DNA from: Burkholderia sp. WAC0059
Lineage (GTDB): Bacteria; Pseudomonadota; Gammaproteobacteria; Burkholderiales; Burkholderiaceae
Direction: 5' to 3'
Length of the DNA stretch: 64,000 bases
NCBI RefSeq assembly: GCF_002870125.1
Contig: NZ_PNEO01000011.1
Coordinates: 1-64,000 of the forward strand
Both the position numbers and the translations under genes were made by a program. Shown one piece after another: positions 26,261 to 35,649 of the stretch; within the stretch, counting starts at the first letter, position 1, and the number at the start of each line of letters is the position of its first letter. The notes beneath the pieces were generated by a model. It saw nothing but the letters and a program-made list of their open reading frames with translations, did no database searches and was not told the origin of the DNA.

Positions 26261-27364
26261 ATGAATACCCTCCGAGAAACCGAATACCATAAAATCCTTG
26301 GCAATCTGCGGCATCCGGAACGAAGGTCGTGGATACTCATGAATCCGGGCGCCATCGGCGAGACCACAACGGTTTGCGCTCTTGCATCGGCCTTCGCCAG
26401 AAAGCACGGACACCCAGTCACGATCATCGTACCGCCCGATCACCAGCCGGTCGTACAGATGTACCCGAACCGTTTCCTGCGCATCGTGACGATGCCGCGA
26501 GAATCCATGATAAACATTACCTACAGCTATCTGGATCCGCTCCGGTTCGAACTCGATATCCCGATTTGTGCACATCAATACGAGCTTGGGGATGGCCGTA
26601 TCGATGACATGCAATATCTTCTTAAATACCCTGGGCGCGGAGGATTGACGTGCACCGACATATTCCGCCATCTGCTGCGCCTGCCATGGAATACCGCTCT
26701 CGAGCGTCCGACGGTTCCCGAACAGTTTGTGGCGGAAGCGCGACAATTTGCCGCGAAAGCCGGCATCGTACCTGACCAGTCCGTCATTCTCTTTCCCGCA
26801 GCGAATTCGAATACCCGGTATTCGCAACTGCCGGATACGATGTGGAAAACCGTTGTCGCCCGGCTAAAGGAGCTCGGCTATACGGTGTTCTGCAACATGA
26901 AGGGCGGTAACCACCGGCCCGCGACGATGCCTGTCGAAGGCGCCATTCCGATTGAAGTTCCCATGCATCTGGCACTGCCCCTGGTGACGATCGCGGGCCG
27001 CACGATAACCAGTTCAACCGGCCTGCAATTCTTGATGCTACTCGGTGGGCAGTTCCGGCAAATGACCGTCGTAGTGCCCATGCAGGGCAATTTCGACGAT
27101 TACAGCATGAACTATCGGACCTACATGGCAATGAGCCCGTTCGCACAATACACGTTGCCAGAGATGTGCCTGAATATGCCGCTGTCCGAGTTTGCTGTTC
27201 CCATTGACGGGTCGGAAAAAGACTTTACGCGTATCGGGATGGCTATCGCGAACAATGATCGGGCAGACATCAACTGCGTAAAACGTGTAGGACTCGATGG
27301 CAGGCTTTATGTCGAGGAAAACGAAAGCTGGTTGAAGGAACTCATCGCTCCGCTAAATGCCTGA
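26261..27364 (+). CDS. Putative glycosyltransferase, GT9/heptosyltransferase-like
   Basis: Cytosolic protein of 367 residues. WILMNPGAIGETTTVCALAS (about 24-43) resembles the N-terminal glycine-rich loop of heptosyltransferases (GxxGD-type). ILFPAANSNTRYSQLP resembles the mid-protein phosphate-binding segment. TIAGRTITSSTGLQFLMLLG corresponds to the conserved DT/SxxMHLA region but lacks the Asp and the His. The match is therefore distant. GC content is lower than in surrounding genes, suggesting later acquisition. It is flanked by convergent genes of the island. A transferase of a heptose-like sugar would fit the GmhA/HldE-like genes nearby. Confidence 0.5.
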   Translation: MNTLRETEYHKILGNLRHPERRSWILMNPGAIGETTTVCALASAFARKHGHPVTIIVPPDHQPVVQMYPNRFLRIVTMPRESMINITYSYLDPLRFELDIPICAHQYELGDGRIDDMQYLLKYPGRGGLTCTDIFRHLLRLPWNTALERPTVPEQFVAEARQFAAKAGIVPDQSVILFPAANSNTRYSQLPDTMWKTVVARLKELGYTVFCNMKGGNHRPATMPVEGAIPIEVPMHLALPLVTIAGRTITSSTGLQFLMLLGGQFRQMTVVVPMQGNFDDYSMNYRTYMAMSPFAQYTLPEMCLNMPLSEFAVPIDGSEKDFTRIGMAIANNDRADINCVKRVGLDGRLYVEENESWLKELIAPLNA

Positions 27365-27721
27365 GCGACGTGGCGTTTCAACCGGTCCGACAGAAGACCT
27401 CATTCTCGCCGCTATCGTCAGGGTACGCATGTCGAAACGGATGCCAGTCATCCGCCTCTGTTCAGCAACACGTTCTTTCTCGTCAGATGGGTTGGGCGAG
27501 CCTCACGAGCCCTGGCGACAGCGCTCGCCGCCCTCGGTTGACATCAGGTTCGTACAGCCGTCGCGGCCCGATTCCGTCAGGGGCGCCGCGTTTCCGACGT
27601 TCTCCGGCAACACGATGGGCTCCATAGATGGCCAGGACCAACAGGCGTCATGCGTCGAGCTTCGAGTCCGACGCCGTCACCGTCGCGAAAGTAAAGGCGG
27701 TATGACGCCTCGCGCGCCCTG
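27365..27721. other. Convergent intergenic gap
   Basis: A gap of 357 bp between two convergent transcription units. A weak GGCG/CGCC hairpin followed by TTTACTTT on the minus strand near 27710-27685 might end the 14-gene operon, but the stem is only four base pairs. Nothing else is recognised. Confidence 0.35.
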
Positions 27722-28420
27722 TCATTCCCCGTGCAATGCGTTCGCGCGCGCATAGCTCTGCGGGGTACCGATATCGATCAGCAGTTCGGACGTCTCGTAG
27801 GTATAAATACGACCGAGCAGTCGCGGCAACACCTCCGTACTGAAATCGGTCACGTCGCCGGCATCGGAACGAAGCCAATCCAGAAACGCAGCCGACAGCA
27901 GATAAATAGCGCCGTTCGCGAGATTGTCTTTCGGCTCGGCCGGCTTCTCGTCGAAGGCCGTCACGACTCCGCGCGTATCGAGCGTCACGATTCCGCACGA
28001 CGACGGCGTTTCGGTGCGGAACGTCATCATCGTCATCAGGCAATCCGCGGGACGCGAACGATGCGCGCGAATGAACGCATCGATATCGGCAAGACAGTAG
28101 TTGTCCGCGTGGACCAGCAGGCCGTCCTCGCCGTCGAAAAAGTCGAGATTCGCGCGCACGGTGCCGGCTGTTCCCAGCAATACGGACTCGTGCGTCAGCG
28201 TGATACGCTCGGGCCACGCGCTTCGCGACACAAACGCCTCGACCTGCTCCGCCAGGTAGTGTGCGTTGATCAGGAACGGGCCACATCCGGCATCGGCGAG
28301 CCGCTCGAGCCAGATTTGCAGCAGCGGCCGGCCACCGACGGGAACGAGGCATTTCGGAACGCGCTCGGTCAGCGGACGCAGGCGGGTACCCAACCCGGCA
28401 GCCAGCAGCAGCGCTTTCAT
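27722..28420 (-). CDS. Sugar-1-phosphate nucleotidyltransferase
   Basis: Nucleotidyltransferase of 232 residues that activates a sugar-1-phosphate to an NDP-sugar. The signature MKALLLAAGLGTRLRPLT followed by PKCLVPVGGRPLL is intact. The catalytic metal Asp region is GEDGLLVHADNYCLADI, and a second block is TAFDEKPAEPKDNLANGA. The size and sequence fit HddC/RmlA-like short enzymes. It is the last gene of the minus-strand operon; its ATG overlaps the stop of the HldE-like gene by four bases, so translation is coupled. With the GmhA-like, HldE-like and HAD genes it could complete an NDP-heptose pathway, but the nucleotide and sugar are not determined. Confidence 0.88.
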   Translation of the reverse strand: MKALLLAAGLGTRLRPLTERVPKCLVPVGGRPLLQIWLERLADAGCGPFLINAHYLAEQVEAFVSRSAWPERITLTHESVLLGTAGTVRANLDFFDGEDGLLVHADNYCLADIDAFIRAHRSRPADCLMTMMTFRTETPSSCGIVTLDTRGVVTAFDEKPAEPKDNLANGAIYLLSAAFLDWLRSDAGDVTDFSTEVLPRLLGRIYTYETSELLIDIGTPQSYARANALHGE

Positions 28421-29877
28421 CGTCCCGGCTTCCGCAGGAGTTCCAGCAGTTCGTCGGTGCGGATCGGCGTATTCCCGACCCGCCCCACCTGAATGGCGGC
28501 GGCGACGGACCCAAGCAGGGCAGCCTCCCAAATGCTGCCGCCGCTCGCAAGCGTAAGCGCACCTGCAATCAACAAGCTGTCCCCCGCTCCCGCCACGTCG
28601 CGCGCCGATGTATTCAACGCCGGCAGCCGGTCGGTCAACTCCTCGCCCGCCGGAACTTCCGCAGGGTGGACGAGCAGGCCTTCCTCGCCGAGCTTGAGCA
28701 ACACGTTGCGGGCACCGGCTTTCTGCCGCAACTGCTCGGCAAGGATGACCAGGCCGTCCTGACGATTGCGCGTGCTGATCCTCGCTTCGTGCTCGGTCGG
28801 CGTCAGCAGGTCCATGTCGCGAAACCGGCCGATGTCGCCGACTTGCGACGACGACTGACTGTCGGCCACCAGCATCACGCCGTGCGCGCGCGCCATTGCC
28901 GTGATCGCGTCCACCAGCGGCTGGGGCAGGCAGCCGTAGTTGAAATCCGAGAAAACAAGTAGATCGATGTCGCCCGCGATGCGTTCGAAACGTTCGAGCA
29001 GGCTCTTCTGCAACTCGAGGGAAATCGCCGTCTGGTGCAGATAGCTGACGCGCAGCAGCGTCTTGCCCTTGCTGCGGAAACGCTGTTTGCGCGTCGTCGG
29101 GCGCACTTCGTCGATGAGCAGGTCGGCCTCGACGCCATGCGCGGCGAACCGCTCGAGCGAGAATTCCCGCGCGGCGTCGGCCCCGGTCACTGAGAGGAAG
29201 CGCACGCTCGCGCCGAGCCCGGCCGCGTGAGCCGCCACGATGCCCGCGCCGCCGATGAACTGGGTCGAGTCGACCGGCGTCACGACGATCGTCGGGTCTT
29301 CCTGGGACATGCCGAGGGGCTGACACGTGATGTACTCGTCGACGATCAGGTCGCCGACGATGCAAACCCTCAAGCCGGAAAACCCCGTCACCAGATCGAC
29401 GAGCCTCGACCTCTGGATGCCGTGACGGGCAAGATATTCGTCCGGCACGGCGATTGTGCTCGGATCCGATTGATAGAACGCCTTGCGGATCAGGTCCACC
29501 GACGAAAACATCGTTTCGCCGGAACTGAACAACAGCTTGCCGCCGTATTGCTCGACGACCGCCAGCTCCGGATTGAAACGGGACTCGTGCTCCTTGCCCT
29601 TGACGACCACGTCGGGATGCAGCTTCGCAAGCGCACCGGTCACCGGCTCGTCCATCAGGAATGCCTCGTCGACCCAGACGTTGCTCTGGATACCTTCGAG
29701 ACGTAATTGCTCGGGGACGTGTGCCGCGGCACCTGCGATCCGGTCGCTTTCCACCGCGACAACCAGCCGGTCGCCGCACTCCTTCGCGAAGCGCAGCAGC
29801 CGCACATGCCCCGGGTGGAGCACGTTGAAGTGTCCGGAGACAAAGACGATTTTCTGTTTCACGGCATCGGCATTCAT
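28417..29877 (-). CDS. Bifunctional nucleotidyltransferase-PfkB kinase (HldE-like, reversed domain order)
   Basis: Protein of 486 residues with two sugar-activating domains. Residues about 8-140 are a cytidylyltransferase-like domain with VFVSGHFNVLHPGHVRLLRF (HxGH-type signature). Residues about 165-480 are a PfkB/ribokinase domain with the opening VCIVGDLIVDEY, FIGGAGIVAAHAA and the catalytic DVAGAGDSLLIAGAL. In E. coli HldE the kinase is N-terminal; here the order is reversed. It probably phosphorylates and nucleotidylates a heptose-like sugar. The start at 29877 overlaps the PhyH stop codon (TAATG), and its end overlaps the next gene. Confidence 0.85.
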   Translation of the reverse strand: MNADAVKQKIVFVSGHFNVLHPGHVRLLRFAKECGDRLVVAVESDRIAGAAAHVPEQLRLEGIQSNVWVDEAFLMDEPVTGALAKLHPDVVVKGKEHESRFNPELAVVEQYGGKLLFSSGETMFSSVDLIRKAFYQSDPSTIAVPDEYLARHGIQRSRLVDLVTGFSGLRVCIVGDLIVDEYITCQPLGMSQEDPTIVVTPVDSTQFIGGAGIVAAHAAGLGASVRFLSVTGADAAREFSLERFAAHGVEADLLIDEVRPTTRKQRFRSKGKTLLRVSYLHQTAISLELQKSLLERFERIAGDIDLLVFSDFNYGCLPQPLVDAITAMARAHGVMLVADSQSSSQVGDIGRFRDMDLLTPTEHEARISTRNRQDGLVILAEQLRQKAGARNVLLKLGEEGLLVHPAEVPAGEELTDRLPALNTSARDVAGAGDSLLIAGALTLASGGSIWEAALLGSVAAAIQVGRVGNTPIRTDELLELLRKPGR

Positions 29878-30674
29878 TAAAGCAGTCCGGTTCGCTTGAA
29901 CACAAAAGTCATTTCGACACTGACGCGGCTCTTCGAGCCGGCATTGACCGCACCGCCATGCAACAGGTTTTCGCCGAACAGGACAGCCTGCCCCGGTACG
30001 ACCGGCAATAACAGCCTCTCGCTTTCGGCGAGCGGTTCGTCCAGCCTCGGACGCGGATATCCGTCCGCTCCGTTCACGTATTCGACGCGCCACGTCCGCT
30101 TGTGTGAGCCAGGTACGACGTAAAGCCCGTTGAGACCCGGCTCCGTATGGATCGAAAGCCACATTTTCACGGTCCTCTCGTCGGGGCCGAAGAGTTCGGC
30201 GCCGTTTTGCCCCTGCACGCGATGAAACCACCTGTCCGTGTGCATCGCGCCGACGTCGGAAGTCGCGTCCGGACGCACCAGTCTCCAGTAGATCTCCGGG
30301 TAGTCCGGCACGGTGCCGGAGAAAAGCACGACATCCGAGATGCGCGTTCCCGCGCCGAACATGGCTGTCAGGCGCCGCACGAAATCAAACTCCCTGATTT
30401 TGATGGCCGTCTCTCTGGGCAGCACGCGCGACTCTTTCTGCCATAACGTCGAATGCGCAACCAGATGCGCATGCCGATGGTAGTGTTCAAGCCCCGCGTC
30501 GCGAAACACGTGTTCGTGCTCGGGACACGCGGCCCGGATGCGTTCGATCCACTGCCCGAAGATCGCCGTGCGCAGGAACGCGAGCTCGTCGGCGCCGATG
30601 GAGAACGCCGTGCTGTACCCCGCCTCGCCGAAAATGTCGGCGAGGATGTCGGCATCCGTTGCACGGGTATTCAT
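29877..30674 (-). CDS. Phytanoyl-CoA dioxygenase (PhyH) family Fe(II)/2-oxoglutarate oxygenase
   Basis: Non-haem iron oxygenase of 265 residues. The iron-binding facial triad is visible as HxD in AMHTDRWFHRV and the distal His in ENLLHGGAVNAGS. The 2-oxoglutarate-binding Arg follows in KSRVSVEM. The PhyH family includes hydroxylases of small molecules and of sugar or lipid substituents. In this operon it could hydroxylate a nucleotide sugar or glycan. It lies between the RmlD-like and HldE-like genes, with a one-base stop/start overlap to the latter. Confidence 0.8.
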   Translation of the reverse strand: MNTRATDADILADIFGEAGYSTAFSIGADELAFLRTAIFGQWIERIRAACPEHEHVFRDAGLEHYHRHAHLVAHSTLWQKESRVLPRETAIKIREFDFVRRLTAMFGAGTRISDVVLFSGTVPDYPEIYWRLVRPDATSDVGAMHTDRWFHRVQGQNGAELFGPDERTVKMWLSIHTEPGLNGLYVVPGSHKRTWRVEYVNGADGYPRPRLDEPLAESERLLLPVVPGQAVLFGENLLHGGAVNAGSKSRVSVEMTFVFKRTGLL

Positions 30675-30711
30675 GAACCGTCTCCAGAATTTGAGGTCAT
30701 GGAAGAATCCG

Positions 30712-31593
30712 TCAGTACAGCGCGCGCAGCACGTCGAACGCACATTCGGGCGGCGGCGCGTCGAGGCCGAGTTCGGCAAGACCGGCCGGATGGAGCGCCG
30801 CATAACGCGGCGCCGCAATCCGCTCCGAGCGATTGCGCGGCACGGGCTGGACCAACTGCCGATCCGCACCGATGCGCTGAGCAATGATCCCGGCGGCCTG
30901 CGCATACGTGATATCGTGCGTCGCCGTCGCGTGAACGATGCCGGAGCGGCGCGCCGCCGCGACCCTGCACAGGACATCGATCGCGAACGAAAGCGCCACG
31001 GGCGCCATCGTCAGATCCTCGAACGGATGGATGGCCTGCCCCGCACGCAACGCGCCGATCCACCCGTCGAATAGCGGCATGTCCGGCACGACGATTTTTC
31101 CCGGACGGACTATCGCGACCCGATGGCCCAACCCGAGCAGCCTCTGTTCGGCTTCGGCCTTCTGCCGCCCATATGCCGTCTGCGCGCCATATGGGTGGTC
31201 TGCCTTCGCAAGCGGCGCATCGCCGTCGAACACCAGATTCGTCGATATGAACACGACAAACGTGCCCTGCGCGACGAGGCGCCCGGCAAGTTCGACCGTG
31301 TGCAGCACGTTGACGATGCGGGTCTGCTCAGGGTATGCGCCGCACTGCTCCTGCGAGCTGATCGCCGCGCACAGAAACGCGACGTCGGGCGGCACGTCCG
31401 GCAACGACCAGTGCTCGGGCGTCTCGGCCAAGTCAAGAAACAGCCGTCTCCCACCCTGGGTGCCTGCCCGACGCGTCGTGCTCCATACCTGATTGGCTGA
31501 CATCAACGCATCGAGCAGTCCTCGTGCAATGTTGCTTTCGGCGCCCGCGACCAGGACCGAACCCAGCGCCGTCCCGACCGCCACGCTATTCAT
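30712..31593 (-). CDS. RmlD-like sugar nucleotide reductase/SDR
   Basis: NAD(P)-dependent reductase/epimerase of 293 residues. The Rossmann motif is LVAGAESNIARGLLDAL, a somewhat altered GxxGxxG. The catalytic elements are VFISTNLVFDGD and Tyr-x3-Lys in TAYGRQKAEAEQRLL, as in dTDP-4-dehydrorhamnose reductase RmlD. VRPGKIV and HATATHDITYAQAAG follow. The start at 31593 (MNSVAVG) has GGGAG upstream and is preferred over 31698. No rmlABC genes are adjacent, so the substrate is probably another 4-keto sugar. Confidence 0.75.
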   Translation of the reverse strand: MNSVAVGTALGSVLVAGAESNIARGLLDALMSANQVWSTTRRAGTQGGRRLFLDLAETPEHWSLPDVPPDVAFLCAAISSQEQCGAYPEQTRIVNVLHTVELAGRLVAQGTFVVFISTNLVFDGDAPLAKADHPYGAQTAYGRQKAEAEQRLLGLGHRVAIVRPGKIVVPDMPLFDGWIGALRAGQAIHPFEDLTMAPVALSFAIDVLCRVAAARRSGIVHATATHDITYAQAAGIIAQRIGADRQLVQPVPRNRSERIAAPRYAALHPAGLAELGLDAPPPECAFDVLRALY

Positions 31594-31746
31594 GCGAATG
31601 CCGCTCCCGTCTGCCGCGCCCCGCACCGGCCGGATTACCCGGACGAACGGCCGTCCGTGCAGGCGACATGCCACACGGCAAAACCGCGTGGCGGGCACGG
31701 GGGGACTCGTCCGACATCGCAGCCAATGCGGGGCACGTCATTACAT

Positions 31747-32889
31747 TCACTCCGGCGGCAGGACGAACCTCGACGCGGCCACACCGAGACGTCTCGCAAT
31801 GGCCGACGCGATGTCGGCACGCAATGGAACGAGAATCTTCGCGTCTTCCGGTGCGTCGCGCGGCGCCCGAATCGGGAGGCCCATGTGGTGGCGGCCTATC
31901 CGGTTGCTATCCTCGTCGATGAAAAAAGCGGCACGTCCGCCGAGCGACGCAGCCAGCCAGGTCGCCGAAATACTCGAACCGAAGATTCCGCAGGCGCCCG
32001 TTACACCCTTAGCCTCGCCCAGCATCGCGTGTAGCCAGACAATGTGAGCTTCGGCAGCCCGCTGTCCGTCGTCCCCTGCCGGATACTGGGCCTTTTCCGC
32101 CACGGCGCCGGACCGGCGCCGCGCAAGCAGAGACAGCTCCTTGGCGACATAGCCCGCTTCCGCGGCGACCGGCGCGAACCCCGCATCCGCCACGACGCGC
32201 TTCAGCAAATCGGCGGTGAAATGCGTCGCATGATCCGCAATCAGGATATCGAACGGCGACGTCTTCAGGTCCGGCACTTCGATCAGTAGTACGCCGTCAG
32301 GCGTAAGGCGTTTCAGGAGCAAAGCCAGATAACGCGCGGGGTCAGGAATATGTTCGAGTGCGTGAATCAGCACGATCAGATCGAACTGCTCCTCAACGTC
32401 ATCGATCGATCCCGCATAGAATCGCGTCACGCCCGGAATCGCTTCGATAGCGGCGCGATGCTGGTCTCCAAGCTCCAGCCCAGCCATCTTCCAGCCGGGA
32501 TAGCGCGCCGAGAACGCGCGAAGGAATGCGCCGTTGCCGCACCCGACGTCAAGCACATGGCCGCTCTCGCGTAATTCCCCCACCGACGCAAGCCATTCGA
32601 CGATACGATTCGAGCGCGCCGTGGCCGCACCGCTGGCCGACTCGAACGCAACCTGCTCTGCGCCGCCGCCCTGACTGTAGATCGCGTACCCTGCATAAAT
32701 CTCGTTCGCCTCGTCGAGCCAGGCGGCTGTCACGGGTTTCTGCACGGCGCCGCAGGCGCCGCACGCCGCGAGCGCGCCGCCGGCGCGCCACGGACGGCAA
32801 TCCGACGTGACTTGCACGAGGTCCGCGAAGCCAACGAGCGAATGCAGGGCAGCCCCGCAGACATGGCACCGGCACGAGCGCGCGTCCAT
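31747..32889 (-). CDS. Sugar C-methyltransferase-like SAM-dependent methyltransferase
   Basis: Protein of 380 residues with three parts. The N-terminal zinc-binding region has CRCHVCGAAL and CGACGAVQKP. A central class I methyltransferase domain has HVLDVGCGNGAFLRAF, LIVLIHALEHIPDP and GVLLIEVPDLKTSPFD. A C-terminal Rossmann-like part has ACGIFGSSISATWLAASLGG and AAFFIDEDSNRIGR. This triple architecture is the one of TylC3/NovU-type sugar C-methyltransferases, although O-methylation is not excluded. It is in the 14-gene operon, four bp from the upstream dehydrogenase. A second protein with the same N-terminal zinc motif is encoded at 23942-24796. Confidence 0.8.
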   Translation of the reverse strand: MDARSCRCHVCGAALHSLVGFADLVQVTSDCRPWRAGGALAACGACGAVQKPVTAAWLDEANEIYAGYAIYSQGGGAEQVAFESASGAATARSNRIVEWLASVGELRESGHVLDVGCGNGAFLRAFSARYPGWKMAGLELGDQHRAAIEAIPGVTRFYAGSIDDVEEQFDLIVLIHALEHIPDPARYLALLLKRLTPDGVLLIEVPDLKTSPFDILIADHATHFTADLLKRVVADAGFAPVAAEAGYVAKELSLLARRRSGAVAEKAQYPAGDDGQRAAEAHIVWLHAMLGEAKGVTGACGIFGSSISATWLAASLGGRAAFFIDEDSNRIGRHHMGLPIRAPRDAPEDAKILVPLRADIASAIARRLGVAASRFVLPPE

Positions 32890-32892
32890 GAC

Positions 32893-33954
32893 CTAATCTC
32901 CTCCCATCCGCACCAGACACCGCCCCCGCACGCTCCCGCTCCTCATCGCCGCGATCGCTTCGTTGATCTCGTCGAGCGCGTAGTAATCGGTGATCAGCTC
33001 GCGCAGCATCAGTCGCCCCGCGCGATACAGCGCGTGATAACGCGGGATGTCGTTCTGCGGCACCGCCTCGCCGCCGTGCGAACCCGAGAGCGTCTTGCCG
33101 AAGTGCAGCGGCAGCGAAAACAGGCTGACGTTCTGCCCCTTGCGCGGCACGCCGACCAGCGTCACCGTGCCCTGCGGCTTTGTAATTCCGTAGCCCATCT
33201 CGATCACGGCCGGCACGCCCGTGTTGTCGATGAACACGTCGGCACCGCTGCGTACGCCCGCTTCGTCGAGCACGCGCAGAAGGTCCGCGCGCACGTCGTC
33301 GAGACTGCGCCCGCTCGCGTTGATCACGTGCGTCGCGCCGAGGCGCTTCGCCAGTTCGAGCTTGCCGTCGTGCAGATCGACCGCGACGACCGGATACGCG
33401 GACACGAGCGCCGCGGCCTGCACGATGTTGAGGCCGACCCCGCCCGCACCGTACACGACGACCGATTCGCCGATGCGCACGTCGGCGTTGTTTTCGACGA
33501 TGCCGAAGCCTGTCGTCACGGCGCAGCCGAACAATGCCGCCACGGCCATGTCGCTATCGGCAGGAATCGCGGTGACGCGGTTCTCCGACACGATCGCGTA
33601 TTCGTTGAACGTCGTGATCCAGCCGGCGTTCACCTGGCGGCCGTCCCACCGGTACTGCGGCGTCTCCGACTCGATGCCGAGCCCCTTGCGCCAGTGCAGC
33701 ACGACCTTGTCGCCCGCCTTCACGTGACGCACGCCCGCGCCGACGTCGAGCACGGTGCCCGACGCCTCGTGACCGAGCAGATGCGGCAGGAATTTGTCCT
33801 CGCCCTTGGCGCCATCGATCTCGCCAAGCTGCGATCCGCAAATCCCGCTGAAATGGATCTTCACGAGCACCTGGCCCGCTGCAAGCGTGTCCGGCAGCGT
33901 GAGTTCGACGACTTGCAGCGGCGCGCGCAGCTCGGTCAGAACGGCGGCCTTCAT
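32893..33954 (-). CDS. Zinc-dependent alcohol dehydrogenase (MDR family)
   Basis: MDR oxidoreductase of 353 residues. Catalytic zinc ligands are in FSGICGSQLGEIDG (Cys) and LLGHEASGTV (His-Glu). The nucleotide-binding motif is VYGAGGVGLNIVQAA. The four-Cys structural zinc loop of classical alcohol dehydrogenases is absent; the segment reads RWDGRQVNAGW. The end LDEINEAIAAMRSGSVRGR is typical. It likely oxidises or reduces a sugar or polyol in the island pathway. The start at 33954 (MKAAVLTEL) was chosen by alignment to the family; 33975 is possible. Confidence 0.85.
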   Translation of the reverse strand: MKAAVLTELRAPLQVVELTLPDTLAAGQVLVKIHFSGICGSQLGEIDGAKGEDKFLPHLLGHEASGTVLDVGAGVRHVKAGDKVVLHWRKGLGIESETPQYRWDGRQVNAGWITTFNEYAIVSENRVTAIPADSDMAVAALFGCAVTTGFGIVENNADVRIGESVVVYGAGGVGLNIVQAAALVSAYPVVAVDLHDGKLELAKRLGATHVINASGRSLDDVRADLLRVLDEAGVRSGADVFIDNTGVPAVIEMGYGITKPQGTVTLVGVPRKGQNVSLFSLPLHFGKTLSGSHGGEAVPQNDIPRYHALYRAGRLMLRELITDYYALDEINEAIAAMRSGSVRGRCLVRMGGD

Positions 33955-33979
33955 GGTTTTAGGCGGCATCGGCATCGCG

Positions 33980-34651
33980 TCACTCGAAATAGATGAACGA
34001 GTGATCGCCGGTATAGCCGGCGTTCCCGAACCACCACGCCCATTCCTCGGGCGTGTTGAACGCTTCGCAGGTCACCTGCCAGTACAGCAGATTCGCCTTC
34101 TCCTGTTCGTTGCGGTACGACTCGACGCAGATGTACCGGTTGCGCCGCCCGACGCGCTCGATCTCGCGCAGCGCCTTGTCGAGGTCGTAGCAATGCAGGT
34201 TGTGCAGCGTGTTGATCGAGAACACCAGGTCGAACGACCCGTCGTCGAACGGCAGCGAGGTCGCGTTGCCGACGCGCAGCCGCTCGCGAACCTCCTCCTT
34301 CGCGTTCGCGATCGCATACCCGGAGATGTCGATTCCGTACACCTCGACGCCCGGCACGACCTTCGTGAAGTCGAACAGCAGAAATGCCTTGCCGCAGCCG
34401 ACGTCGAGAATCCGGTCGCCCGGCTTGATGCCGTAATGCCCGGCCATCGCGCGCGCGACCTTTTCCCAACGGCCTTCGAGGTAGCGATAGCCGCCATAGC
34501 AAATGCGCCGGTCGCCGTCCCAGTAATCGTGGCCCCACTGCTTCGCGAGTTCCGCGGCGCGCGGCTTCGGATACTCGGGGTCGTTCACGCGCGCGAGATA
34601 GTCGCGCGTCGTACTCTTGTGAATCGCGGAAAGAAAATCGACGTAAGCCAT
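33980..34651 (-). CDS. Class I SAM-dependent methyltransferase
   Basis: Methyltransferase of 223 residues. Motif I is RILDVGCGKAFLLFDF, with an acidic loop at the end of strand 2 in VYGIDISGYAIANAK. Motif IV is DLVFSINTLHNLHCYD. Before this is an aromatic segment, QWGHDYWDGDRRICYGGYRY, shared by methyltransferases of surface-polysaccharide loci. Its start codon overlaps the stop of the phosphotransferase gene by one base, and the dehydrogenase gene follows 25 bp later. The acceptor is unknown. Confidence 0.82.
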   Translation of the reverse strand: MAYVDFLSAIHKSTTRDYLARVNDPEYPKPRAAELAKQWGHDYWDGDRRICYGGYRYLEGRWEKVARAMAGHYGIKPGDRILDVGCGKAFLLFDFTKVVPGVEVYGIDISGYAIANAKEEVRERLRVGNATSLPFDDGSFDLVFSINTLHNLHCYDLDKALREIERVGRRNRYICVESYRNEQEKANLLYWQVTCEAFNTPEEWAWWFGNAGYTGDHSFIYFE

Positions 34652-35649
34652 CAGAATGCCTCGATGTGTTCGAAATGCCGCTCGAAGTAGCGGCTTGCCT
34701 TGTCGAGTTGCGAGGCCAGTAGTCCGTCCTGCGCCAGGCCCGCATGAATGCGACGCCGGCGGTGCTCGGTCCGGAACTCGTTCAGCAGGATGCAGCACCA
34801 TTTGAGCCGGTGCGCAGGCAGCAGCAGCGCGACGCGCCCGGCCAGCCCGCTGTCCGGCGCGAGGCCACGCGCGAGCACGCCGACGAATTGCCGCCCCTGT
34901 TCGAGGCTCACCGGAATCTCCGGCTGGCAAATGAAATCGCACGCGAGTTTCACGGGATCGTCCCACCCTGCATACTCGAAGTCGACGAACGACAGGCGGC
35001 CGTTGTGGGCTAACGCGTTGTGCAGGCCGAAATCGGACGGCGAAAGAATCGGCGCGACGCGATGCTGTCCCGCCTGATGTCCGGCGAGCGTCGTTTCCAG
35101 CTCGCGCCACGCCGGCGCGATGCGTTCAGCGACGAATGCGTGCGCCTGTCGCTCGATCGTTGCGCCCGCGTCGTCGCCCGTCAGTTGCGCGATGCGCGCG
35201 CGCGTCAGCGCCAGATGGTCGTCCCACTGCATGCACGCATCGGCGGCGCGCGCCAGCGTGCCGGTCTCCGCAGCCGTGTTGCCGGCGTTGATCGCGACGA
35301 CGAATTGCGCGGCCTGCGCGACGAAATCGTCGGTCGCGTCACGAGGACGCTCGCCGGGCAGGCACGTGTATAACGCGGCCTGCAATGCGCGGTCGATGCC
35401 GAGCGGCTCCGCGACGTTCGCGATGCCGCGCCCGCGCAAATAGCCGAGAAACGCGGTTTCGGCGCCCAGCCGGTCGTGCGCCTGCGGCGCGCGCTGGTAA
35501 TAGCGCTTGAGGATCCACCGTCCCTCCTCATTGCTGATCCGCACAACGCGACTGTTGCGACCGCCGCCGACGGGTTCGACCTCGAACGGACCACGCACGC
35601 CGCAGCGTTCGCAGAAGGCGGTCACCGCGTCGTCGAGCGGCCCGTTCAT
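34651..35649 (-). CDS. APH-family phosphotransferase (sugar or small-molecule kinase)
   Basis: Kinase-like fold of 332 residues. The ATP-binding Lys is in GRWILKRYY. The catalytic loop reads LSPSDFGLHNAL, with Asp and Asn kept but the usual His of HGDxxxxN replaced by Ser. The metal-binding Asp is in LSFVDFEYAGWDDP. Such enzymes phosphorylate choline, fructosamine, aminoglycosides or sugars. In this operon a sugar kinase role upstream of the nucleotidyltransferase is most likely. It overlaps the HAD gene by four bases and the methyltransferase by one. Confidence 0.78.
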   Translation of the reverse strand: MNGPLDDAVTAFCERCGVRGPFEVEPVGGGRNSRVVRISNEEGRWILKRYYQRAPQAHDRLGAETAFLGYLRGRGIANVAEPLGIDRALQAALYTCLPGERPRDATDDFVAQAAQFVVAINAGNTAAETGTLARAADACMQWDDHLALTRARIAQLTGDDAGATIERQAHAFVAERIAPAWRELETTLAGHQAGQHRVAPILSPSDFGLHNALAHNGRLSFVDFEYAGWDDPVKLACDFICQPEIPVSLEQGRQFVGVLARGLAPDSGLAGRVALLLPAHRLKWCCILLNEFRTEHRRRRIHAGLAQDGLLASQLDKASRYFERHFEHIEAF

